Positions 16,892 to 25,305 of a stretch of 64,000 bases of DNA are shown one piece after another; the first letter of the stretch is position 1; the number at the start of each line of letters is the position of its first letter. The notes below the pieces were generated by a model. It was given only the letters and a program-made list of their open reading frames with translations. It had not been told where the DNA came from and searched no databases. The stretch comes from Paenibacillus sp. V4I3 (lineage in GTDB: Bacteria > Bacillota > Bacilli > Paenibacillales > NBRC-103111). Both the position numbers and the translations under genes were made by a program. The DNA lies in NCBI RefSeq assembly GCF_030817215.1, contig NZ_JAUSZA010000001.1, forward strand, positions 7,933,501-7,997,500. Direction: 5' to 3'.

Positions 16892-17446
16892 TTACTTCAA
16901 CCAGCCCTTGTAATTATGTTTTTTGGTCCACTGATCACCCAATAATTGTACGACTTGCTCGTTTGTGAGATTTTTCTTATCTACAGTTGCATATAATTCA
17001 TTGAATTCTTCCTGAGTAACAGTAATTTTCCATAACTGATCAACCATATATTTACGAGTGGTTCCCAACTGAATTCCTTTCACCTTAAAAGGAACCTGTC
17101 TTTCATTCATATAAATAAACATCTCCATGGCGGCGTAGACATGGTTCAGCTTTCTGTTATCTTTGGTTTTTGATATTACGTATAAAACCTTTGCTGTTTC
17201 ATCAATTGTTCCATCCCTCTCGGGGATAGCCTCTTTAGTTGATTTATTGTTGCTAATTACGTCTATTCGTTCAACTGATACTTTATCTGCTGCAATAATC
17301 TTGAGGTCATGTATCAAAGCCTCTTCTGTCACACTACTACCGACTGGATCAATTCGATTCGAGATCAAAGTGATAAAAAAGTACAATAATATAAGAGCCG
17401 AAACTCCTAATAAAATATAATAAATGAGACGTTTCTGTACTACCAT
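16892..17446 (-). CDS. membrane-anchored hypothetical protein
   Basis: 184 residues: a basic N terminus (MVVQKRLIYY), one membrane segment (ILLGVSALILLYFFITLIS), then an extracytoplasmic domain with mixed strands and helices ending WTKKHNYKGWLK. The start is MVVQKR, with AAAGGGAGGGG upstream; the long upstream ORF overlaps a Nudix gene and is not used. No family recognised. It shares its unit with the Nudix gene, whose 3' end seems cut short just upstream, so this may be a fusion of two former cassettes. Confidence 0.6.
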   Translation of the reverse strand: MVVQKRLIYYILLGVSALILLYFFITLISNRIDPVGSSVTEEALIHDLKIIAADKVSVERIDVISNNKSTKEAIPERDGTIDETAKVLYVISKTKDNRKLNHVYAAMEMFIYMNERQVPFKVKGIQLGTTRKYMVDQLWKITVTQEEFNELYATVDKKNLTNEQVVQLLGDQWTKKHNYKGWLK

Positions 17447-17495
17447 GATTGCCCCTCCCTTTATTAGAAAAGCTGAGTCCTCATAAAATGAGAAC

Positions 17496-17792
17496 TCAGC
17501 TGTTATGTGGTAATTGTCCCAGCAACTTGACCTCGTAATACATTCCGAATTCGTGAAGTGATTCATACTCGTAGGCATTAAAATTTTCAATTATGGCGAT
17601 AAGTCGATCGATGACAACTTGAAATCCTAACTCCTCCAAGAATTCACGGACGACGATTTCCTCCGTCGGCTCATTCACCTCAGCTCTTCCGCCAGGTAAG
17701 ACCCAAGCGTCACCTTTCTTGTTTCTTTGAAAAAGAATTTTATCACCATTACGTAAAACCCCTGCGACTCTGATACCCGGTAGCCTCGTCAT
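17496..17792 (-). CDS. Nudix hydrolase, C-terminally short
   Basis: The Nudix box is complete: GRAEVNEPTEEIVVREF followed by LEELGF, fitting GX5EX7REUXEEXGU around residues 34-56. At 98 residues it lacks about 40 residues compared with usual members, ending abruptly in LLGQLPHNS. The ATG lies directly next to a right repeat arm (GAGCTATCGTACCCGTTAG), with no normal promoter space, and no good ribosome site is visible. The gene may therefore be a trimmed remnant. If active it would hydrolyse a nucleoside-diphosphate-linked substrate. Confidence 0.7.
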   Translation of the reverse strand: MTRLPGIRVAGVLRNGDKILFQRNKKGDAWVLPGGRAEVNEPTEEIVVREFLEELGFQVVIDRLIAIIENFNAYEYESLHEFGMYYEVKLLGQLPHNS

Positions 17793-17801
17793 GTACTCAT
17801 G

Positions 17802-17829
17802 GAGCTATCGTACCCGTTAGTGCAACGAG
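17802..17829. repeat. right arm only
   Basis: GAGCTATCGTACCCGTTAG followed by TGCAACGAG. No left arm or hairpin is next to it; the Nudix gene begins immediately on the other side. Confidence 0.75.
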
Positions 17830-17846
17830 TCTTTATAAGAATTAAG

Positions 17847-18134
17847 TTACCCAATCCACAAAATGGTATTTTCTGTTTTAAAAGCTAAAGGTAACTTTTT
17901 AATAAGCAAATCAATCGTTGTCACCATATATACCAAATCATTTTTTAGTTCCAGAAGTGTAGATTCCAACTGTTCTTTTCTTATTTCTACTCCATTCTGA
18001 ATACCATAAATTTTTAACTCCTCAATAGCTGGTTGCCAAAAATTTGTAAAGAATTCTTCGTTAGAAATTGGTATTTCAAAACCTAGTTCAAATAAATTAT
18101 CCTCTTGATTCATTCTAAACATACTAACAGACAT
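17847..18134 (-). CDS. small hypothetical protein
   Basis: A 95-residue soluble protein, acidic in the first half (MNQEDNLFELGFEIPIS) and helical in the second (LESTLLELKNDLVYMVTTIDLLIKKL). No family is recognised. It is the only gene between the two half elements at 17802 and 18155. The ATG has GGAGGC 9-14 bp upstream. Confidence 0.5.
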   Translation of the reverse strand: MSVSMFRMNQEDNLFELGFEIPISNEEFFTNFWQPAIEELKIYGIQNGVEIRKEQLESTLLELKNDLVYMVTTIDLLIKKLPLAFKTENTILWIG

Positions 18135-18154
18135 TAATTAGCCTCCAAACTCCG

Positions 18155-18180
18155 CTACCGTCTCCCGGTAGTTGAATGAA
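18155..18180. repeat. degenerate right arm
   Basis: CTACCGTCTCCCGGTAGTTG fits the right-arm pattern with several changes. It lies between two minus-strand genes. Confidence 0.5.
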
Positions 18181-18234
18181 TGATATGGTTCTCAGCAGTA
18201 TCTTTCTTCAATAATTATTAATCTTACTTATTCT

Positions 18235-18948
18235 TTATCTTTTATCTTCCACTAATTTATATCCTGTATAAGTAAGTTTATCCGTTTTTGCTTTTCCATC
18301 TTCAGAATAAATAACACTCTCAGTAATAAACCCATACTTTTTACGATTATATTCGTGCTTATTCCGTTCATACTCTGATGATTTTTCTCTCGGGTCATTT
18401 TCTTTACCCAAGAAGCTGTCAAACGAAGACGAAGTTGAAAAACGTGCTCCCTCAATGACTTCAAATTTAGAAACATCATCTACAAAAAGTGGTAAGCTAC
18501 CACAGTATGCGTCGTTTTTATCTTTTGAATAAGGATACTCCAGTACTTTAAAACTATCTGGGTTTGCATTGATTACTTTAAATATTGACCAGTCATTACT
18601 AACGTAAATATATACATTATTCTTATCTTTTGCGTAATGATATCTGCCTTTGGTGCTAATAATTTTGAAGGTTCCCGGATCAGACCCTTCTACTTTATGG
18701 TTTTTAAAAAATACACTGTTATTATCTCTTGCAAAATCACTGTACTTTAAAACCTTGAATTCATCCTTTTTTACATTGATCGGACTAACTCTTCTGCCAG
18801 CTCCCGCATCATAGGAAACATAATTCCATGTTCCATTTTCATATACAAATCCCGGTTTGAATGAGAACCATACATATAAACTTATAGTTAGGATGCAAAC
18901 AATAAGGGTACAAACAACAATTCCGGTTATCGCTAACTTCTTTTTCAT
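18235..18948 (-). CDS. DKNYY-family membrane-anchored protein
   Basis: A 237-residue protein with an N-terminal membrane anchor (ITGIVVCTLIVCILTISLYVW) and several DKNYY-type repeats: FARDNNSVFFKNHKVEGSD, YAKDKNNVYIYVS and YPYSKDKNDAYCG, each followed by a FKVI/FKVL strand. DKNYY proteins are secreted or anchored repeat proteins of unknown role. The last 70 residues are hydrophilic. The start is MKKKLAI; a GTG three codons earlier is possible. Single gene between repeat elements. Confidence 0.75.
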   Translation of the reverse strand: MKKKLAITGIVVCTLIVCILTISLYVWFSFKPGFVYENGTWNYVSYDAGAGRRVSPINVKKDEFKVLKYSDFARDNNSVFFKNHKVEGSDPGTFKIISTKGRYHYAKDKNNVYIYVSNDWSIFKVINANPDSFKVLEYPYSKDKNDAYCGSLPLFVDDVSKFEVIEGARFSTSSSFDSFLGKENDPREKSSEYERNKHEYNRKKYGFITESVIYSEDGKAKTDKLTYTGYKLVEDKR

Positions 18949-19033
18949 TAACACCACTCATTCTAATTAATTGTAAGGAAACAAAAGCCATAGACATTGA
19001 TTTAATACATATTCGTTTAGGTTATCGTACTAT

Positions 19034-19112
19034 CCTGCCCGTTACTTCAATGACAAAAGCAGACGGCCGCGGCTGTCTGCTTAATTTCACTATCGTTCCT
19101 CGTTACTTCAAC
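19034..19112. repeat. class A hairpin element
   Basis: Left arm CCTGCCCGTTACTTCAATGA, stem AAGCAGACGGCC/GGCTGTCTGCTT, right arm CACTATCGTTCCTCGTTACTTCAAC. Both cores share the TTACTTCAA variant, suggesting the arms evolve together. Confidence 0.88.
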
Positions 19113-19120
19113 AAACTGTA

Positions 19121-19561
19121 TTAAGAATTGTGATTAATAGTTCCTCTGAGTACATATGGTGCTGATGATTTACCAATTATTGATCCCTTTAACTCACTTG
19201 GTATATTTATGTATTCTTCTGCTCTTTGAGGTTCCATCCAAGTAACTTCCTCAATTTCTTCTGGAAATGAGATATTTATTTCTCCACCAATTACATTCCC
19301 TCTAAAGGTAAAGAAAATTGTATGATGTTCCCTATCTACAAAAAACGCTTCACTTACACTGAAAATACCATTTAATTCAACCTCTAAGCCCGTTTCTTCT
19401 TTTACCTCACGAATAGCAGCTTCTTCAAGTGTTTCTCCCCGTTCTACTGCTCCACCAGGAAGTGTATAGTAGGAAGATTTCATACCCTTGTTTTTGACCA
19501 TCAATACATTTTTTCCTTGTTCATCAAAGAGAAGCACGTAGGCAACATCTACTCTTTTCAT
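19121..19561 (-). CDS. Nudix hydrolase
   Basis: A full-length 146-residue Nudix protein. The box reads GAVERGETLEEAAI then REVKEETGLEV (about residues 37-61), matching GX5EX7REUXEEXGU exactly. It is preceded by SSYYTLPGG and followed by the usual strand-rich half (FFVDREHHTIFFTFRG). The substrate class cannot be told. The stop codon is 9 bp from the right arm of an element, the usual position for genes in this array. Distinct in sequence from the short Nudix gene at 17496. Confidence 0.88.
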   Translation of the reverse strand: MKRVDVAYVLLFDEQGKNVLMVKNKGMKSSYYTLPGGAVERGETLEEAAIREVKEETGLEVELNGIFSVSEAFFVDREHHTIFFTFRGNVIGGEINISFPEEIEEVTWMEPQRAEEYINIPSELKGSIIGKSSAPYVLRGTINHNS

Positions 19562-19624
19562 TTAATAAATCCCCTTCTCGAAGAAATGTGAATTATCAAC
19601 AATTCGTTACTTTATTTGAACTAT

Positions 19625-19713
19625 CCTGCCCGTTAGCGCAACGAGGCCGCCGTTTAAAACGCGGCAGCCTCGTGGTATAGTTTATTGTGCTATCGTTATC
19701 CGTTAGTTGAACG
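19625..19713. repeat. class A hairpin element
   Basis: Left arm CCTGCCCGTTAGCGCAACGA, stem CGAGGCCGCCG/CGGCAGCCTCG, right arm GTGCTATCGTTATCCGTTAGTTGAAC. Its right core is the left end of the duplicated 527-bp unit. Confidence 0.92.
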
Positions 19714-20227
19714 CCGAACTAACTTCAATCACGTTTCCTTATGAATAATTTTATATAAGCCATATAACAGCATCACCAACACCACTAGCAATATTGCTTC
19801 AAACAGCAAACCTTTAAATCCAAAATAATGTTAGCTATAAACGGATACCACAACAATCGCTGTTATCGATATATTTAAAAAAGTTGTTGACATAAAAAGA
19901 CTTCCTGACGTTATGATTCTGCGGATTTTACCTACTATGATAAGGGTAAACAATAGTGCCACTAAAAATATAACATCTGGGGAATTTGTCTCTAATTCAT
20001 TTTTGTGAAATCTATAGCCAGTAATCGCTAAAATCAAAATTGTAATTGCAGGGATGAAAATGATGTTTATCCACCTGAATGCCTTATTCCAAAATCCATC
20101 CATAAGAACTCCCTTATAAATTTTTTATATATACATTTTCACCATATGTTATTCAATTATTCTGCCCGATAGTTGAACAGGCCGCCGATGAAGAAGCCGG
20201 CAGCCTGTTCGTCATTGTGCTATCGTT
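19701..20227. repeat. duplicated cassette-like unit, copy A
   Basis: 527 bp matching 43472-43998 with only two differences seen (19833 and 19934). The unit runs from CGTTAG of one right arm, through one minus-strand gene, left arm and hairpin, to CTATCGTT of the next right arm. Confidence 0.95.
19831..20103 (-). pseudogene. membrane protein, copy A, truncated by a stop codon
   Basis: This copy of the duplicated gene ends after 90 residues because CAA (Gln) became TAA; copy B at 43500 reads on to 124 residues. The remaining part has hydrophobic segments IIFIPAITILILAITGY, IFLVALLFTLIIVGKI and FLNISITAIVVVSVYS, and so would lack the fourth. A second change gives Val where copy B has Ala. Both differences are C-to-T on the coding strand. 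No family recognised. Confidence 0.8.
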
Positions 20228-20242
20228 TCCGTTAGTTTAATC
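20162..20242. repeat. class A hairpin element
   Basis: Left arm CTGCCCGATAGTTGAAC, stem ACAGGCCGCCG/CCGGCAGCCTGT, right arm GTGCTATCGTTTCCGTTAGTTTAATC. The left GATAG pairs perfectly with the right CTATC. It is the same hairpin as at 43933 but with a different right core. Confidence 0.92.
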
Positions 20243-20278
20243 ACATACTGGGTTATATTTCTTTATCCTGTCTACATA

Positions 20279-21358
20279 TTACTTTCTGTCACCTTCCCCA
20301 ATAAGGCTAACATCGGCATTTATTTTTATTTTTATATTCGGATACTGCTCCTCCCATATATTTTCGTCCCAATGTCTTGTTCTGCTTCGTACAAAGTTAC
20401 CAAGACCCAGTGGATCGATTCCTAGTTTTTGAAATCTATGGATTAAATCCTCTACTGCATTAACAATTTCTTTACTAAATGTAGATTCTAAATGTTGTCT
20501 GTCATTATCTGTTATTTCGAAACCCGCACTTTCTAAAATGCTCCCTTTCAATTTAAGCTTAATGTCAATTTCAGGGTTTACGTTATTAAATGACGCTTTA
20601 TATCGAAAACTGGATTGTTCGTTCTGTACAGAGACGTATACATCTTCCCTTAATTTCGTTTCATATGTACCGTGATTCTTTTTTTCAACAAGCAATTTAA
20701 AAAATTTTAATTCCTTATTGTTTAAGGAATCAACATACTTGTCCTTTTGAAATAAAGCTAGACCCGTTATTTTAAATTTACCCTCTTCTAATTTTACAAG
20801 CGGCAGATACGGATCGATCCCTTTACCCAACAAGGCATATTCAAAAGTATGCAAATTTGTCCTTGGTAAATGTCCTTCTTTAATATTACTATTGAATTGT
20901 TGAATCAAATAATGGCCTTTTTCCACAGAATGACTATAATTTGCCTCTAATAACTCTTTAGCTTGTCCATCTACCACTGCTAATTGCAAACGTTTAGATA
21001 CTCTTGGATTTCTCAAGGCCATATCTATAGCTTTTTCAAGTCCTTCTTTAGCAAGCTGACGACTACAAAGTAGGACGGATAGCTTTCCACTTAATATAGG
21101 CGTGTTTTCCTCTTCCAGAAGTATTCCTCTTGCGTTTATAATTGTTTGACTAACGGCGGTTGCCTCAACATTTGTGATCGTGTCCTTACCTTTGTATTGA
21201 GGTTTTGAAATCGTTAGTATCATTGTCGTCTTTGGTCCTTTATCCACACCTATAACAAGAGGGATTGAAACTCGATCAATGATTGATTTATTTACACAAC
21301 CTATCAGAGCAATTATAAAAATAAAAATAACAATTACAATCAGAGTAAATCGTTTCAT
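20279..21358 (-). CDS. gerC: spore germination protein, Ger(x)C family lipoprotein
   Basis: A 359-residue lipoprotein with signal and lipobox FIIALIGC, then DRVSIPLVIGVDKGPKTTMILTISKP, the N-terminal domain of GerAC/GerBC/GerKC proteins, and the C-terminal domain with ELKFFKLLVEKKNHGTY. It forms the third subunit of a germinant receptor on the spore inner membrane. The ATG overlaps the gerB stop by 4 bp. Its 3' end is followed by a repeat element. Ger-type receptor operons are expressed in the forespore; no sigma-G promoter was resolved. The symbol denotes the subunit type; the germinant is unknown. Confidence 0.92.
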   Translation of the reverse strand: MKRFTLIVIVIFIFIIALIGCVNKSIIDRVSIPLVIGVDKGPKTTMILTISKPQYKGKDTITNVEATAVSQTIINARGILLEEENTPILSGKLSVLLCSRQLAKEGLEKAIDMALRNPRVSKRLQLAVVDGQAKELLEANYSHSVEKGHYLIQQFNSNIKEGHLPRTNLHTFEYALLGKGIDPYLPLVKLEEGKFKITGLALFQKDKYVDSLNNKELKFFKLLVEKKNHGTYETKLREDVYVSVQNEQSSFRYKASFNNVNPEIDIKLKLKGSILESAGFEITDNDRQHLESTFSKEIVNAVEDLIHRFQKLGIDPLGLGNFVRSRTRHWDENIWEEQYPNIKIKINADVSLIGEGDRK

Positions 21359-22437
21359 TCAGTTTTCACCTTCTTTATCATCACAAGTAAAAACATGAAG
21401 GGAATATAAGCATAAACAATCGCCATGCCGGTATAAGACAGCAAAAGACGTGCATTGTCTATAACTTTAAGATGAGACAGTAAGGACACAAGAATAAAAA
21501 ACAGAACTGCATAAATAGGAACCGTAGCAGTTAATCTGATATTGGTAATTAATTTAGTGATTCGGCTCACGGACCATAGACATAAACATAGAATAGGCAG
21601 AACGCGCAACAACTGAGAAGAGACACCCACAACTTCAAAACGTTCAATATACGGAAGCTGTACGAATTGGAATTGAGATATTGATGGCCATATTTGTTTA
21701 ATTAATTGATCTTTACTGAAAAATGCTAATGAAGCTATAATTTCACTCAGGTAAAAAAAGGTAACGGCTAAATTAGCTAAATACACCCAACGTTCAGTTT
21801 TTTGCGGCTGTTTAAACCATGGATAACAAATTAATATGACTTCCACTCCAAGGAAAATAAAGGTTGTTTCCCCTAAGCCTTTTGCTAGTTCAACTACCTT
21901 ATGATCCATAATGGGTAAGAAGTTGCTAATATGAAAGTAAGGTACAAGAAATACATAAATAAAAAGTAGCAGATATTGAAATAAACTAAAGAAACAAACT
22001 CCGATAACGATTCTTAACCCGCCATAAACGGCATAGCTGGCAAGAAGAAGTAACACCAGATTAAGAATCCACGTATCCAAATCAGGAAACATCCATACCT
22101 GAACAATCTCTATAAATGTTCCAAGCACAGTACCACCGAAAAGAAGCAAATATCCGATAAGCAACAGATTCAATAAATTACCAATCCACCTCCCGAAAAA
22201 AACTTGGTTGATGGATATAATGTCTTTTTTTTCTGAATTTAATATTCGATACATCATCCAAATGACTACATGAAAAATAAGACCGTTTAATATGACAACA
22301 ATCCACGCATCCTGTCCAGCTATCTTTGTAATCGCACTTTGGAATGTCAGAAAGCCTACTCCTAATTGCATACAGTGTGCTGCAAAAAAGGCCATATAAG
22401 GCGAAAGTAAGTATTTTTCACTGATGTTATTGCCCAT
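21355..22437 (-). CDS. gerB: spore germination permease, GerAB type
   Basis: A 360-residue protein with about ten membrane segments of the amino-acid-permease-like GerAB family; SPYMAFFAAHCMQLGVGFLTFQ opens the first helices and AGQDAWIVVILNGLIFH is a family signature. It is probably the ligand-sensing subunit. It begins 11 bp after gerA and overlaps gerC by 4 bp, giving the usual A-B-C order. The length is normal and no damage is visible. Confidence 0.93.
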   Translation of the reverse strand: MGNNISEKYLLSPYMAFFAAHCMQLGVGFLTFQSAITKIAGQDAWIVVILNGLIFHVVIWMMYRILNSEKKDIISINQVFFGRWIGNLLNLLLIGYLLLFGGTVLGTFIEIVQVWMFPDLDTWILNLVLLLLASYAVYGGLRIVIGVCFFSLFQYLLLFIYVFLVPYFHISNFLPIMDHKVVELAKGLGETTFIFLGVEVILICYPWFKQPQKTERWVYLANLAVTFFYLSEIIASLAFFSKDQLIKQIWPSISQFQFVQLPYIERFEVVGVSSQLLRVLPILCLCLWSVSRITKLITNIRLTATVPIYAVLFFILVSLLSHLKVIDNARLLLSYTGMAIVYAYIPFMFLLVMIKKVKTE

Positions 22438-22448
22438 AATTTACAACC

Positions 22449-23897
22449 TCATTCTTCATCTAGATCTGAACTCATTCTGGAAGGATTTTGTGTACGTAAG
22501 GAGCGTGGTCTCTTAGAAAAACTCGAAAAGGGAAGACGAACCAACGAATCATTTAAATCAGAACGTCGAAACGGGTAAATAGGTGCCAAATAAGGTGATC
22601 CCAACGTTTTCAACCTCAAAAGATGTATGAGAATGAAAGCAGAAATGATAAATATACCGAGCAATCCCAACCATTGTGCAGCTAATATCAGAGGGTAACG
22701 AAGTAAGCGAATAGTCGTGCTCATTCTGAAAATCGGCGTAGTGAAAGAGGCCAATGCAGATAATCCAACAATAATTAACAGTATATTGCTAGTGAGTGAC
22801 GCTTGGACAGCTGCAGTCCCAATTACAATACCTCCCACTATTCCTATGGTTTGTCCAACTCGAGCCGGCAATCTCGCACCTGCTTCCCTCAGAAGTTCAA
22901 TAGTCAATTCCATAATAATTGCTTCGATAACTGGCGGTAATGGAATTGTTGCCCTAGACGAAATCAGCGTGCTTAATAAAGTAGTAGAAACTACTTCGTA
23001 ATGATAAGTGGTCACGGCTACATAAAGTGATGAAGCACCTATGGAGAAAATAATTGCAAAAATCCTTATTAGCCTAAAGAAAGATGCGATATTCCAAGGC
23101 AAATAATAATCTTCATATGCCACAAAAAACCAATTTAACGATACTGGACCGAGCAATGCATCAGGAGAACCATCCATTAAGATAGCAACCTGTCCTAATC
23201 CTAAACCTGAACATATACGATCCGGTCTTTCCGTTTCCAACAGCTGAGGGAAAATCGATTTCGTGTTTCCTTCAATCATTTGTGACAACATCGTGGTGTC
23301 AAAAAGAAAATCATAATCTATACCCTCAATTCTCTCTGTAACAGTTCTCACGTAATCCTCATTAGTTATCCCTTCCAAATAACAAACAACCACTTTTGAT
23401 TTCGATAAGCTACCTACAGAGAGTTCCTTCATTTTAAGGTTTGGAACAGGCAGTCTTCTACGTATCAAATTCAAATTGACTTCTAAGGATTCTACAAGTG
23501 CTTCTTTTGGCCCAACTATACTAAATTCAATTTCAGGTTGTTGAACGGATCTACCTTTATTTTCTGCTCCATCTACTAATACAACTTGTTTATCCTTTCC
23601 TTTGAAATAAATAGCAACGTACCCTCTAAGCAATTTTTCCTCAATTATTTCCCACTCTGCTGTCATCAATTTTTCAGTAAATGGTAATAAAGCATAGAAT
23701 TCGACTAACGATTGATTCCCATTAAAATTGAGGTGAGGCAAGATTGCTTCATGTAAAATAGTTGGATTAATTAAAGTTTTAAAATAGCTAATCGTAAACG
23801 GAAGAATAGATGTACTATTCTCATAAAATATAAAATCAGATGAATTCACCATTTTTTTTAGGTTATTTATATGTTCATCATTCTTTTCCAGGTTCAT
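22449..23897 (-). CDS. gerA: spore germination protein, GerAA type
   Basis: A 482-residue protein: a soluble N-terminal domain, then membrane segments from about residue 285, including the conserved ATIPLPPVIEAIIMELTIELL, GARLPARVGQTIGIVGG and LVGLSALASFTTP-like stretches. GerAA subunits oligomerise into an ion channel of the receptor. The start is MNLEKNDE at 23897, with AGGAAAT upstream; the ORF extends to 24032 but that lead lacks a ribosome site. First gene of the ger operon. Confidence 0.93.
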   Translation of the reverse strand: MNLEKNDEHINNLKKMVNSSDFIFYENSTSILPFTISYFKTLINPTILHEAILPHLNFNGNQSLVEFYALLPFTEKLMTAEWEIIEEKLLRGYVAIYFKGKDKQVVLVDGAENKGRSVQQPEIEFSIVGPKEALVESLEVNLNLIRRRLPVPNLKMKELSVGSLSKSKVVVCYLEGITNEDYVRTVTERIEGIDYDFLFDTTMLSQMIEGNTKSIFPQLLETERPDRICSGLGLGQVAILMDGSPDALLGPVSLNWFFVAYEDYYLPWNIASFFRLIRIFAIIFSIGASSLYVAVTTYHYEVVSTTLLSTLISSRATIPLPPVIEAIIMELTIELLREAGARLPARVGQTIGIVGGIVIGTAAVQASLTSNILLIIVGLSALASFTTPIFRMSTTIRLLRYPLILAAQWLGLLGIFIISAFILIHLLRLKTLGSPYLAPIYPFRRSDLNDSLVRLPFSSFSKRPRSLRTQNPSRMSSDLDEE

Positions 23898-24063
23898 TGG
23901 TAGAATTTCCTTTCTTATATTTATAGGGATATTGTTCCAAAATGTGACGATATTTATCCAACAATTACTGGTTGTCTCGATTGATCTCGATTGTGAATCA
24001 TCCCAGGGAAATTGAAATCCTTGAATGAACAAGAAAATTAAATTCAGAAGGTAAATATGCTAG

Positions 24064-24361
24064 TAAGGATTGTTTTGCCGATACACCTGTGGCTGAGGAT
24101 CGCAGAGCATTCCTAGTAATACGGCTTTATTATCCGCTATCCGTAAAATAAAACAGACATTACCGGCTATAAAAATGAGACTTTGCATATACGATATGTA
24201 GGAATTGATATCGTTAAGGAATTGAACGAGCGGGATATAAACTTAGACGAATGTTTCCGGCATCAACTAAGCGGTGAAACAGTAAATTTTGCTTTATCAT
24301 GCAGCGCATATACATCCAAATTGATTTTCAGTTCATTAGGATTCAACTCCGAAAAGATCTA
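24064..24361 (+). other. decayed coding sequence before the HxlR-type promoter copy
   Basis: A plus-strand frame from about 24170 reads ETLHIRYVGIDIVKELNERD and ends SKLIFSSLGFNSEKI, perhaps the tail of an acetyltransferase-like gene. A related tail (KLIFSLLEFNP) precedes the other promoter copy near 27960. Nothing else is supported between the ger operon and 24317. Confidence 0.35.
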
Positions 24362-24477
24362 ATTAAAAAGACCCAAGGTAACTTAAAAGTAACTATCTTA
24401 TTAAATAGTGCCTCCTTGAAGGAACAATCGCCCTATTCTATACTTGGTTTCATAATCCGAACGAAAAAATATTGAGT
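24317..24477 (+). repeat. orphan copy of the aldo/keto reductase promoter region
   Basis: About 160 bp similar to 27937-28094, including two GTAACT boxes 11 bp apart (24378 and 24389). No reductase gene follows here, so it is a relic of a duplication or of a lost gene. Confidence 0.8.
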
Positions 24478-24604
24478 AGAAATAAAAATGAAATTTGAAT
24501 ATAAAGTTAACTCCGCATCACTCATACAGTAAGATACATAAAAGTGATCGTATTCGTGGATAAACAAGCAGCTAAAAGGCGATTTCAATTAGAGGTGACA
24601 AATT

Positions 24605-24784
24605 GTGTGGTCATTATCGGATGAAGAATTGTTAAATATTTTAAATGAGGCTACGAAACTAAAATTAGACACTAAATTTATTGAAATGATTCAATACCAA
24701 ATTCATCTGCGGAAATTGAAAATCGATTATTCGTTGATTGAAGAAAATTTTAATATCAAATTAGCTAACGTTGAATTCGATTAG
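24605..24784 (+). CDS. sda: Sda-like sporulation checkpoint protein
   Basis: A 59-residue ORF beginning WSLSDEELLNILNEATKLKL, then FIEMIQYQIHLRKL. This matches the short two-helix hairpin of Sda, which inhibits sporulation histidine kinases such as KinA by binding the dimerisation domain. Usual Sda proteins are about 46-55 residues; here a 20-residue tail is added. Start GTG, with AGAGGTG 7 bp upstream. A bidirectional terminator follows at 24854. It lies near the ger operon, but a functional link is inference. Confidence 0.75.
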   Translation: MWSLSDEELLNILNEATKLKLDTKFIEMIQYQIHLRKLKIDYSLIEENFNIKLANVEFD

Positions 24785-24853
24785 CTGATGATCATTAAAA
24801 AGCGGTAAGCGTCACTGCTGCTGGACATTATTTTCAAGCGATTATATGTGTAC

Positions 24854-24892
24854 AAGACAACTACCGCGACATGAAGTCTCGGTAGTTGTCTT
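24854..24892. terminator. bidirectional terminator
   Basis: Perfect 11-bp stem GACAACTACCG/CGGTAGTTGTC with flanking AA and TTGTT, between the sda-like gene and the convergent HxlR pseudogene. Confidence 0.8.
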
Positions 24893-24973
24893 GTTACTAT
24901 AGTTACAATCTGTCATACAGCAGGAGGGCCTATTCCACCCACTTTGGTCTAGAAGTTCTTCTTTGTTGTACTC

Positions 24974-25284
24974 CTAACACTTCGAAAGTAACCATCCTTG
25001 CTCCGCCCAATTTTCTACCTCTTGCAATACGTGCCCAAGTGCTTTGCCCCTGTCGGTCAATTCATTTTCAATTAGTATCAGTGTATGATTGTAAACATGC
25101 CTTTTCAATGATTCCGAATTCCAACAGTTATACGTTTTGAGAGCATGACATAGCTCAGCTCGGGTATTTCTGCAATAATCTCCATGTAATGTCTATTTCC
25201 TTCCTTCATTAAGCTTTTGATGATTAAACCCGTCCAACGTTTGCCAAGCACATCAAATGCCGCTTCAGATATGTATTTATTCAT
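24974..25284 (-). pseudogene. HxlR-family regulator, frameshifted
   Basis: The intact start (ATG with AGGAGATG upstream) gives NKYISEAAFDVLGKRWTGLI and LMKEGNRHYMEIIAEIPELS, the HxlR winged-helix start. After LSKR the frame is lost; a second frame gives EFGIIEKA and a third gives ENELTDRGKALGHVLQEVENW, the usual C-terminal half. At least two indels are needed, so the gene is dead. It lies just upstream of the pirin gene and downstream of the orphan HxlR-type promoter. Confidence 0.75.
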
Positions 25285-25305
25285 GTTTATGAGTTACATC
25301 TCCTT

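Noticed and set aside
23841..24032. 45-residue N-terminal extension of the GerA protein
   Set aside because: No ribosome site at the longer start, while AGGAAAT precedes MNLEKN at 23897, which also gives the usual family length.
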